From: Terriglobales bacterium
GTDB lineage: Bacteria > Acidobacteriota > Terriglobia > Terriglobales > Acidobacteriaceae
DNA: 64,000 nt
Reading direction: 5' to 3'
Assembly (NCBI GenBank): GCA_025934735.1
Contig: JAICWP010000019.1
Location: forward strand, 1-64,000
Below are positions 25,743-32,097 of this stretch, piece after piece. The notes under the pieces were generated by a model. That model had not been told where the DNA came from and ran no database searches. It worked only from the letters and a program-made list of their open reading frames with translations. A program made the translations under genes and the position numbers. Positions within the stretch are counted from its first letter, which is position 1. Every line of letters starts with the position of its first letter.

Positions 25743-25985
25743 CTACCCTACCTCGCTGACTGGTTCTGCGAGCATGCTGCCCGCCTGACTGCGTCTTCGG
25801 AAGTATCCTTCCTCGTAGCCCGATTTCAGGATGTGCCCGTTCTGCACCACCACGCTCAGCCGCCCGGTAAAGCGCATTGATTGCAGCAGCCGCTCCATGG
25901 ATGCAGACAGCACCTCCGCTTCCTGCACCTTGCGGCGAAAGAGCACAAACACCTCCTCCTCCGTGGGTGCTTCTTGGCTTTTCAT
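25743..25985 (-). CDS. small protein divergent from the repressor-like gene
   Basis: An 80-residue protein starting MKSQEAPTEEEVFVLFRRKV, mostly helical, with a central LSVVVQNGHILKSGYEEGYF strand region and a positively charged QAGS tail. I recognise no family. A longer reading begins at 26033, but the ATG at 25985 is favoured by composition. It is the first gene leftward from the divergent control region shared with the XRE/S24-like gene, the usual position of a Cro-like or early regulatory protein. Confidence 0.5.
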   Translation of the reverse strand: MKSQEAPTEEEVFVLFRRKVQEAEVLSASMERLLQSMRFTGRLSVVVQNGHILKSGYEEGYFRRRSQAGSMLAEPVSEVG

Positions 25986-26032
25986 GAGTCCATACCTGCA
26001 TATTCCAATGAAACTATGACGTCCATTTCCCA

Positions 26033-26127
26033 CTATAGCTTTGAGCGGGCTTCGGTCAAGGCGTCTATCTGCTTTGCTTTTGGCAGCTTGGGGATTTCAT
26101 ATCTACCGGCTATACCGTATAGCTATA
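26033..26127. promoter_or_regulatory. divergent control region with TATAGC operator-like palindromes
   Basis: Between the leftward 80-aa gene and the rightward XRE/S24-like gene lie TATAGCTATA (26118-26127, a perfect palindrome), the overlapping GCTATA-CCG-TATAGC (26109-26123), and a further CTATAGCT at 26033-26040. These spaced palindromes resemble repressor operators and could bind the adjacent HTH protein. Promoter elements were not assigned. Confidence 0.45.
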
Positions 26128-26184
26128 AGATATTTTTGTCGCGCTGCTCCTGGGCGCGGGCGGGGCAAAATGCGGGGGCGCCCC

Positions 26185-26895
26185 ATGGATTTTCTGAGCC
26201 TGCAGGAAAACTTGCGGCAGCTTCTATTGCGGCGCATCCGCGCCGGGCAGCTCAGCGGGCTGCAGCTGGCCCGCCAGGCCGGTTTCCAGCAGCCGCACAT
26301 TTCCAATTTTCTTAATTCGAAACGCGGCCTCAGCCTGGGCGCCCTCGACCGCGTGCTGGCCGTGCAGCATCTTTCCGTCCTCGACCTGCTGGATGCCGAG
26401 GAAATCAGCCGCCACGCCCGCGTGGTGCCTCCCAGCAAGGATGAGTTCCAGAACGTCCTGCTGGTGGACGCCGATTCCGCCTTTCAGCCGCGTTTCTCCC
26501 GTGGACAGGTGCTGGACGTCGTGAAGGTCCGCAAGTTGCTGCTGAAGCGCCTGCGCCCGGCGCTGGAAGGCGACTGCTCCGCCTGGCAGCGCTTTATCTT
26601 TATTCTGGCCAGCGCCCGCGAAGGCATGAGCATGTATCCCCGCCTCCTGCCCGGCGCCTGGGTTCTCCTCGACCGCCACTACAACTCGCTTCTCCCCTAC
26701 CGCCGCAACGAGCACAACATGTACGCGGTGGTGCACAACGGCCACTGCTACCTGCGCTACGCCGAGCAGGATGGCTCCTTCCTAGTCCTCCAGGCGGAAA
26801 ACCGTAGCTACTCCGCCCACTCCATCCCCCTCGCCGGCAAGCCTCCTTCCTCCTACATCGCCGGCCGCATCTGCACTATCCAGATTGAAACCTGA
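26185..26895 (+). CDS. XRE-type regulator with degenerate S24/LexA-like C-domain
   Basis: A 236-residue protein. Residues 8-65 form an XRE-like HTH (LSGLQLARQAGFQQPHISNF). The C-terminal half has the S24/LexA pattern: a GMSMYPRLLPGAWVLLDRHY segment with Ser149 in the catalytic position, then NMYAVVHNGHCYLRYAEQDG and LVLQAENRSYSAHSI. In LexA/CI the next element reads 'vKRl'; here it reads YLRY (189-192), so the catalytic Lys appears absent and RecA-stimulated self-cleavage is doubtful. It could therefore be a stable repressor or use another inducer. Start at 26185 chosen; an in-frame ATG at 26170 is possible. Confidence 0.7.
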   Translation: MDFLSLQENLRQLLLRRIRAGQLSGLQLARQAGFQQPHISNFLNSKRGLSLGALDRVLAVQHLSVLDLLDAEEISRHARVVPPSKDEFQNVLLVDADSAFQPRFSRGQVLDVVKVRKLLLKRLRPALEGDCSAWQRFIFILASAREGMSMYPRLLPGAWVLLDRHYNSLLPYRRNEHNMYAVVHNGHCYLRYAEQDGSFLVLQAENRSYSAHSIPLAGKPPSSYIAGRICTIQIET

Positions 26896-27049
26896 GCGGC
26901 TACAATGATTCCGCAACGGTGATGGATTCGTACGCTTCGTAATGGCTAACGCCAAAAAACAGAGACTTAGCCGTCTTCTAACATTGGCATCGCTATCGCA
27001 TCTCTAGCCGAGGGGGACCTGGACCTCAAACAACTTGGCGGGTGAGAGG
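26896..27049. other. intergenic stretch without a recognisable gene
   Basis: 154 bp between the regulator and the toxin-antitoxin pair. I see no gene, tRNA or clear terminator. It could contain the right boundary of the prophage-like block, but no duplicated attachment sequence was found. Confidence 0.4.
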
Positions 27050-27418
27050 CTATTTTAGACCTGTGTAATAGTGCTTTACTCCATTCGGCGTGAACTCTGA
27101 ATCCAGTAAGCCATTCTGAACCCTCGATAGGAGCGCCGCCGAGACTGGCTCCCGTTGCTTAGCACTGCCATTGGCAATGGCCGCTTCGATATCCTCAACT
27201 GTTCTAATCATAGAATATCGATAAGCAACAACGGAATCGTGTTTTATGAACGGATGATCACCGGCACGAAGCACGACCAACGATTCAGATTTTTTATGTC
27301 TCGTCGTGACACTGACGGTTATCACCTCGCCTTCACTAGGCGGGGTGATGATGATCCATAGGTGCCAATCGTCTGTCTCGTTATCACCAGTTAGGAAGGT
27401 ATCTCCGCAATTAAGCAT
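27050..27418 (-). CDS. candidate toxin partner of the Panacea antitoxin
   Basis: A 122-residue protein starting MLNCGDTFLTGDNETDDWHL. Its ATG at 27418 overlaps the stop of the upstream gene by eight bases. The sequence is a compact beta-rich domain (LWIIITPPSEGEVITVSVTT, LVVLRAGDHPFIKHDSVVAY) followed by a helical tail (IRTVEDIEAAIANG). The HPFI.H.S.V.Y element and fold pattern recall small beta-barrel toxins of the PemK/MazF type, but I cannot confirm this. The gene order antitoxin-then-toxin with overlap is the main support. Confidence 0.5.
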   Translation of the reverse strand: MLNCGDTFLTGDNETDDWHLWIIITPPSEGEVITVSVTTRHKKSESLVVLRAGDHPFIKHDSVVAYRYSMIRTVEDIEAAIANGSAKQREPVSAALLSRVQNGLLDSEFTPNGVKHYYTGLK

Positions 27419-27965
27419 CTCGGAGATTGGCGAGCGCCACTTCAGCAGAACGTACTGCACGCAGTTCGCGGATTACTGCGCGAATCACATCTTCATCTTC
27501 TCCACCGGCCTGCAAGATGTCACGAATGGAGATAGGTGTTGAGCCGCCTTGCGGATTTTTCCATTCCGGGAGAGTGTGGCAGAATTCCACTAGCTTCCAA
27601 CGATTCCAATATCCGTAATTACGATATACCTCTTCAAGCAACTTTTCCTCGGCTGCAGAGAGGCGATCATTCGGCGTCGGCCTGAGGAGCTCAACCTCAT
27701 ATTCACCTTTTGGTGGTGAAATAAACTCTGCCCATACGGGCTTCGGTTTTTCATCTGTGATGAGATCGTAGATATTGCTTACGATTGGCCCATGGTCCAT
27801 CGACGCATAACGGTCAGTTGTGATGGGGGCCCCCCATGACAGTAATGCCGCGCGATCAGCAAGGTATAGGAGTTTAATGAGCTTCAGGTAATGCATTCGG
27901 CCGCCGCGCATCGCAAGAAGCTTTCCGGCGGCCTGGGTGGCTTTGCTTTCGTCGAAACGTAGCAT
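27411..27965 (-). CDS. Panacea/SocA-like antitoxin domain protein (DUF4065)
   Basis: A 184-residue protein. The ATG at 27965 gives the family-typical start MLRFDESKATQAAGKLLAMR, followed by GRMHYLKLIKLLYLADRAAL and SMDHGPIVSNIYDLI, both hallmarks of the Panacea (DUF4065/SocA) domain. This domain neutralises many unrelated toxins when paired in an operon. The downstream gene overlaps the stop, which fits a toxin-antitoxin pair. The C-terminal quarter (ILQAGGEDEDVIRAVIRELR) may contact the toxin or the operator. Confidence 0.85.
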   Translation of the reverse strand: MLRFDESKATQAAGKLLAMRGGRMHYLKLIKLLYLADRAALLSWGAPITTDRYASMDHGPIVSNIYDLITDEKPKPVWAEFISPPKGEYEVELLRPTPNDRLSAAEEKLLEEVYRNYGYWNRWKLVEFCHTLPEWKNPQGGSTPISIRDILQAGGEDEDVIRAVIRELRAVRSAEVALANLRDA

Positions 27966-28079
27966 TCCTATGGTAGAGACTAGCACAGCCCCATGCGAAA
28001 CTCCACACATGCCTTTCGAAATCAACAACATAGAGTCCCGTTTGCGAACTGACTCTCCGTTGCGGGAACCCCATCGCAT

Positions 28080-28425
28080 ATGATCCCTGTGTTCCCTGCG
28101 GTGCTCACGCTCCCATGCTCCTTGTCCTCGTCCGTGGGGAACAGACCTTTAGCGGTCGAAGCTGATTTATTACCGCTCCTGACGCACGCGCGGCCAAAAG
28201 GCGAAAGTCATCCAGCGATGCCGCGGCCTCCGCCCAGCAACACGAGAAGTAAGGCCAGAACATGCGCGAGCATGCGGACCGAGCCACGCGTGAGACGGAG
28301 CAGGCAAATAAGCGAATGCGGAAGCACCGCCGGAAATCCACGCCTTCGTAGCCTGGCCGCTCGCTCTCTTCCGATTCAAACCTGACCGGATACAATGATC
28401 CGCGTTCCTGCGCGGCTCGGAATCC
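28080..28425. other. 346-bp stretch without a convincing gene
   Basis: No frame has good coding character. One minus-strand reading (about 28180-28400) contains hydrophobic and Arg-rich peptides that may be the remains of a small membrane protein, but start, stop and conservation cannot be judged. Confidence 0.4.
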
Positions 28426-29169
28426 ATGCACCCGCTCCTCGAAGCCACCGCCCACCGTCCCTGGCCGCTGCCCCGCGGCCCCTGGATCATGACCCAGACC
28501 TGGCATGATCTGCTCTTCGCCCACTGGCCTCTGCCGCCGGAGGCGCTGCGCCCGCTGGTGCCCGCCCAATTGCCGCTCGACACCTTCGACGGTCAATGCT
28601 GGCTGGCCGTCACGCCCTTCCACATGAGCAACGTGCACCCGCGCGGCCTGCCTAACATCCCCGGCCTGTCCAGCCTGCCCGAACTCAATGTCCGCACTTA
28701 CGTGAAGCTGGGCGATAAGCCCGGCGTGTATTTCTTCAGCCTGGACGCCGGCATGCTGAGCGCGGTGTTGGCCGCCCGCAGTTTTTACCGCCTCCCTTAC
28801 TTCTACGCGCGGATGAAAGTAAAAGTGGCGGGAGAAGAGATTCGTTACCACAGCCAGCGCCGTGTCCCCGCCAATGCCGAGTTCCGCGCCCGCTACCGCC
28901 CGGTGGCTTCCGTCCAGCTGCGCGCTCCCGGCTCGCTGGAGCACTGGCTCACCGAGCGCTATTGCCTCTACACCACCACTGGGCGCAAAGTGTTTCGCGC
29001 CGAAATCCACCACCTGTCCTGGCCCCTGCAGGACGCCGCCGCCGAAATCGAAGTCAACACCATGGCCGCGGCCGCCGGCATCACTCTGCCCGCCTTGCCC
29101 CCGTTGCTGCACTTTTCCCGCAAGCTCGATGTGCTGGTCTGGCCCCTGCGCCGGGTGCAGCGCGCCTAA
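28426..29169 (+). CDS. DUF2071 (YqjF-like) protein
   Basis: A 247-residue protein of the DUF2071/YqjF family. Typical elements: a Trp-rich start (MTQTWHDLLFAHWPLPPEAL), RPLVPAQLPLDTFDGQCWLA, FHMSNVHPRGLP, ELNVRTYVKLGDKPGVYFFS and LPYFYARMKV. The family has an acetoacetate-decarboxylase-like fold, and its enzymatic role is not established. The protein is cytoplasmic with no signal peptide. It is a single gene, transcribed away from the Panacea pair. Confidence 0.9.
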   Translation: MHPLLEATAHRPWPLPRGPWIMTQTWHDLLFAHWPLPPEALRPLVPAQLPLDTFDGQCWLAVTPFHMSNVHPRGLPNIPGLSSLPELNVRTYVKLGDKPGVYFFSLDAGMLSAVLAARSFYRLPYFYARMKVKVAGEEIRYHSQRRVPANAEFRARYRPVASVQLRAPGSLEHWLTERYCLYTTTGRKVFRAEIHHLSWPLQDAAAEIEVNTMAAAAGITLPALPPLLHFSRKLDVLVWPLRRVQRA

Positions 29170-29255
29170 ACTTTCTGGTGGAGTGTGGAAACAGCAGGCC
29201 TGCCGCGCACGGCATCTCGGGAAGCCCCTCGCAACCAGCAAGGGTTAGGGTTTTA

Positions 29256-29307
29256 CGCCTAGGTTCAGGCGTTCTCTGCACCCGCCTAGGTTCAGGCGTT
29301 CTCTGCA
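29256..29307. repeat. tandem 27-bp hairpin repeat
   Basis: Two copies of CGCCTAGGTTCAGGCG followed by TTCTCTGCA (29256-29280 and 29283-29307). Each copy is a 5-bp hairpin with a six-base loop. A third partial GCGTTCTCT follows at about 29314. Confidence 0.7.
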
Positions 29308-29426
29308 GAGGAAGCGTTCTCTCAAGAGCAAAGATCTACTCACCGCGATTTGACATTTCCACAAACATCCCGGCGCTAAGGTAAGCATCTTTCAGGAGAT
29401 AGTTATTTCGCTTGGGGTGCCATCTT

Positions 29427-29645
29427 ATGGAAGACCGGGAAATACTGTTGGAAAGACTGGCGAAGGCCAAATCCGATTCACAACTGCTGGTCGAAAAAGC
29501 AGAGGCCAGCCGGCGAAAAGCAACCCATACGGTTCAGCGGGCGAGAGAGTTACACGCCAGATTGGCTCAATATCGGGGGCAGGGGGCGAACACGGCACCT
29601 CAGCGGAGAATAGATACCGACCTCGCATGCCGCACGCAGCGATGA
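29427..29645 (+). CDS. small helical protein
   Basis: A 72-residue protein starting MEDREILLERLAKAKSDSQL, with a GGGGTG element eight bases upstream of the ATG at 29427. It is charged and helical to about residue 45 (VQRARELHARLAQYRGQG), then low in structure. I recognise no family. A frame shifted by one base also stays open over the same span, so coding status is uncertain, but the helical heptad-like pattern favours this frame. Confidence 0.45.
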   Translation: MEDREILLERLAKAKSDSQLLVEKAEASRRKATHTVQRARELHARLAQYRGQGANTAPQRRIDTDLACRTQR

Positions 29646-29731
29646 TCGGCTAGATCCTCTGCCGGCAGAAACGGCGGAATGATTTCTCCGGCCAGCAGCA
29701 TCGCAACCTGAACACCTTCATTGATCGCCGC

Positions 29732-30082
29732 CTAATCGGCAGCGGCACGTCTTTTGCCGATAAGCCGCTGCACCAGCCGAAGCAGTTCTTCCGGGTCAGG
29801 TTCAAGCGCAAAATCCGCGCTCGCGATTCTTTCTCCTACCTTGGTTAGAGCCACCACTGGCGCATTACACTTCGCGCGAAATGCGGAGATGAGCGCGTCC
29901 TTGTCTAATTGGGGAATGGAATGTCCCAGAATAAAAAGGTCAAAATTTCCACTATTCTCGCAGTGCTTCAGGGCTTCGTTAAAGCCAAAGCCGGAGACCA
30001 CTTCATGCCCCCGGCTGCGCAACAGCATTTCGCGGGTGCTCAGCAATGATTTGTCGTAGGACACTGAAAGAATACGGGCCAC
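29732..30082 (-). CDS. degenerate receiver-domain protein
   Basis: A 116-residue protein with the fold pattern of a response-regulator receiver: MARILSVSYDKSLLSTREML at the start, FDLFILGHSIPQLDKDAL in the position of the phosphoacceptor loop, APVVALTKVG for the T/S strand, and a C-terminal helix LLRLVQRLIGKRR. The phosphoacceptor Asp is replaced (ILGHSIP rather than 'vlD..mP'), and the N-terminal acidic pair is missing (SVSYDK). It is therefore probably a pseudo-receiver that works without phosphorylation. It begins with GTG at 30082 and follows the zinc-ribbon gene by 41 bases. Confidence 0.65.
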   Translation of the reverse strand: MARILSVSYDKSLLSTREMLLRSRGHEVVSGFGFNEALKHCENSGNFDLFILGHSIPQLDKDALISAFRAKCNAPVVALTKVGERIASADFALEPDPEELLRLVQRLIGKRRAAAD

Positions 30083-30123
30083 TGGAATTCCTTCCCAGCG
30101 CTAAACCCAACCACCAGTTCTCT

Positions 30124-30336
30124 TTAGTCCGCTCCCTGGGCAAAACGGGGCGGTGCGTGGTCTGTCGCCAAGTCACTGGCGCGCAGAAAGAAGATGTGCC
30201 CGCGCTCACAGGTGAAAGCGGCGAGCGCGTTTACCGGCCGGTCTTCTCCCTTGACTTTGGCTACAACGGTGTACTCTTGCAGAGTGGTGGTGACCCGCAT
30301 GTCGTTGCAGATGGGACAGCAGTGAGGGCGGAGCAT
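30124..30336 (-). CDS. small zinc-binding protein
   Basis: A 70-residue protein starting MLRPHCCPICNDMRV. It has a CPIC knuckle at the N-terminus, and FTCERGHIFFLRASDLA provides a Cys and a His later, giving a plausible single zinc site. Between them lie two beta strands (LQEYTVVAKVKGEDRPVNA). It is probably a nucleic-acid or protein-binding ribbon. It lies upstream of the pseudo-receiver gene and may be co-transcribed with it. Confidence 0.55.
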   Translation of the reverse strand: MLRPHCCPICNDMRVTTTLQEYTVVAKVKGEDRPVNALAAFTCERGHIFFLRASDLATDHAPPRFAQGAD

Positions 30337-30536
30337 TTGCCACTTCCCTTTTTCGTCCGAATACGGCCCGAGATGCTCCGCATCATAGCAGCGCGGTCAA
30401 GCTGCAGCAATTAAAATACCTCACCTAAAGTACACATTGTGATATCAATTATTGGGCCGCGGCCGGTGTGCTGGTCGGGCCATTGGGCCGCGCTATTGGC
30501 TTGCACAGATACGCGTGCGAGGTATGATCTCTGCCC

Positions 30537-30746
30537 GTGGAAAACGCCAAAGCGGAATTGATGGACGCGCTGCAGAGAGAGGCGGAGTTGGCCCGCCGCC
30601 GCTCCCAACGACTGGTCGAAATTGGACGGCGAATGCCGGGTGCGCAAGACCAAAGTGATCTCATCGCCATGGCGCTGGCCGAAGGCCGCACTGCCGAGGC
30701 CCTGGACCACGCGGTGGAGTTCTTGCGCAGCCCGGAAAAAACCTAG
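30537..30746 (+). CDS. small helical protein, GTG start
   Basis: A 69-residue protein starting (GTG) MENAKAELMDALQREAELA. It is highly charged and helical throughout (RRRSQRLVEIGRRMPG, then LIAMALAEGRTAEALDHAVE). The composition is unlike the Arg/Pro/Ser pattern of antisense readings in this DNA, supporting a real gene. No family is recognised; a C-terminal EALDHAVEFLRS may be a TPR-like helix. Confidence 0.5.
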   Translation: MENAKAELMDALQREAELARRRSQRLVEIGRRMPGAQDQSDLIAMALAEGRTAEALDHAVEFLRSPEKT

Positions 30747-30860
30747 CGTTATATCGCACGCCGTATACAAAATCCGATAGAAGCTATTGACAGGCGGCGC
30801 GCCTTACCCTACTCTAGCCCGCGCTTAATTGTCGTGCCACTTCTGTACATGAAGCATTGT

Positions 30861-30894
30861 GCCCTGCGGCTTTCGGGGAAGGAGGCCGCAGGGC
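30861..30894. terminator. 10-bp hairpin, terminator-like
   Basis: GCCCTGCGGC pairs with GCCGCAGGGC over a 14-base loop, followed by GATTCTTCG. The T-run is weak, so it is more likely a pause or end-stabilising hairpin than a strong terminator. It lies 115 bases after the 69-aa gene. Confidence 0.5.
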
Positions 30895-30929
30895 GATTCT
30901 TCGTTCAGTCAAAGCGCGACACCACGAAA

Positions 30930-31115
30930 TACGTGTGGGTGCCCCATATTTAGCCGCAGGAACTTCGGTTGATCCTCACACCAATCTGGAGCGGCCAAAT
31001 GTGGGAACGTGGGACCTCGAACTGAAGTCCCGGAACTTCCCCACATTTGCCCGCGACCCAAGTTCCTCATCACTTGAGAGTTCGGGCAGCCGGGCAGATG
31101 TGGGGCACCCGCCAT
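30930..31115. repeat. nested inverted repeat (family G)
   Basis: An outer arm GGGTGCCCCATATTT (about 30938) pairs with AGATGTGGGGCACCC (about 31099), and an inner GCGGCCAAATGTGGGAA (about 30992) pairs with TTCCCCACATTTGCCCGC (about 31037). The ~185-bp structure has no reading frame of coding quality. It resembles a composite of two dispersed palindromic repeats. Confidence 0.7.
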
Positions 31116-31402
31116 CCGGCGGCATGAATAGCGGAATGGTCCCGGTTGCTATCACCTGTGCACCGAAGTTGTGGCTGTTTTTCGCCGCATCCATCCAGAT
31201 CTTCAGCATTCCTCGAGTGCGACAAAGCCGTCCCATGGCACGCCATTGAAACCAAAGGGCTGAACAACCCTGGATAATCATTGCTATCAGCTGCTATCCG
31301 GCGCTTGCGCTGGCCAGCGCGGGGGGCTAGACTCGAAACATTCCAGTGGCCTCCTCACTGATTCCAGAGTCCTCTCTGTTCAGGCCAATGAAAGGTGAGG
31401 CC
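31116..31402. other. 287-bp stretch without a recognisable gene
   Basis: No supported gene. The last 15 bases hold the ribosome binding site (AAAGGTGAGG) of the receiver gene. Repeat-like GCGGAATGGTCCCGG and TGGCACGCCATTG segments are present, but no family was identified. Confidence 0.4.
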
Positions 31403-31834
31403 ATGACTTTCCCCCGGAACAACATTCTTGTCGTTGACGATGAATTCAACATTGCGCAAACCCTCACCTGGGTGCTGCAGGAGGCGGGCTACACCGCCGC
31501 CTTCGCTCTCAGCGGGCAAGCCGCGCTGGAAATTGCGTCCGGCATTGCGGTTGATCTTGCTATCGTGGACGTGACCCTCCCCGATGTAGACGGAATCAAG
31601 GTCGCGGTGGAGATTTGCCACCGGCTGCCGAAGTGCAAGATTCTGCTGATTTCGGGTGACTCGGAGTGCGCGCCCCTGCTGGAAGCAGCCAAAAAAGGCG
31701 GCATTACCTTTGAGGTGCTGCCCAAGCCCATCCCGCCTTCCGAACTGCTCGGAAAATTAGAGTCGCTGCTCCAGCCTCCAGCCTTCGGGCCTCAGATGAT
31801 CGTGCCGCTTCGCCGCGTGCCGCCCCCAATTTAA
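31403..31834 (+). CDS. CheY-like single-domain response regulator
   Basis: A 143-residue receiver. The ATG at 31403 (MTFPRNNILVVDDEFN) is preceded by AAAGGTGAGG. The acidic pair is in ILVVDDEF, the phosphoacceptor Asp in LAIVDVTLPDVDG, the conserved Ser in ILLISGDSE, and the Lys in EVLPKPIPPSELL. The C-terminal ~20 residues (FGPQMIVPLRRVPPPI) are a tail with no output domain. It would be phosphorylated by a partner kinase, which is not adjacent, and acts by protein-protein contact. Confidence 0.85.
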   Translation: MTFPRNNILVVDDEFNIAQTLTWVLQEAGYTAAFALSGQAALEIASGIAVDLAIVDVTLPDVDGIKVAVEICHRLPKCKILLISGDSECAPLLEAAKKGGITFEVLPKPIPPSELLGKLESLLQPPAFGPQMIVPLRRVPPPI

Positions 31835-31844
31835 GACGTGAGCA

Positions 31845-31900
31845 CGTGTGGGCACGGGGCTTTGCCCCGTGCAGGGCGAGCCCAGCTCGCCCCAGCCCGT
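31845..31900. repeat. family A repeat after the receiver gene
   Basis: CACGGGGCTTTGCCCCGTG palindrome followed by GGGCGAGCCCAGCTCGCCC, a second hairpin. It lies just after the stop of the CheY-like gene and may end its transcript. Confidence 0.85.
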
Positions 31901-32097
31901 GGCGCCATCCTGGCCCCCTACTAATCACGTCTATTTTCCATCTACGGGCTTGCCTTTAAGCCGCGCCTGATGTACAAACCAGCGGAATCCACGTTTCTAA
32001 GACCGGTCCCGATTCCCCCTCGCGATCCGGGTGCACCCGGAGAACTGGATTTGTGCGCTGCGGTTCCCGAAAGCAGCCAAGCACCACAGGAGCTTCC

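Noticed and set aside
1-26895. Integrase, attachment sites, tape measure and endolysin genes
   Set aside because: Looked for and not found in the visible part of the block; absence may be due to the window edge.
28105-28425. Minus-strand hydrophobic/Arg-rich frame
   Set aside because: It continues antisense into the DUF2071 gene and has no independent start; at best a decayed remnant.
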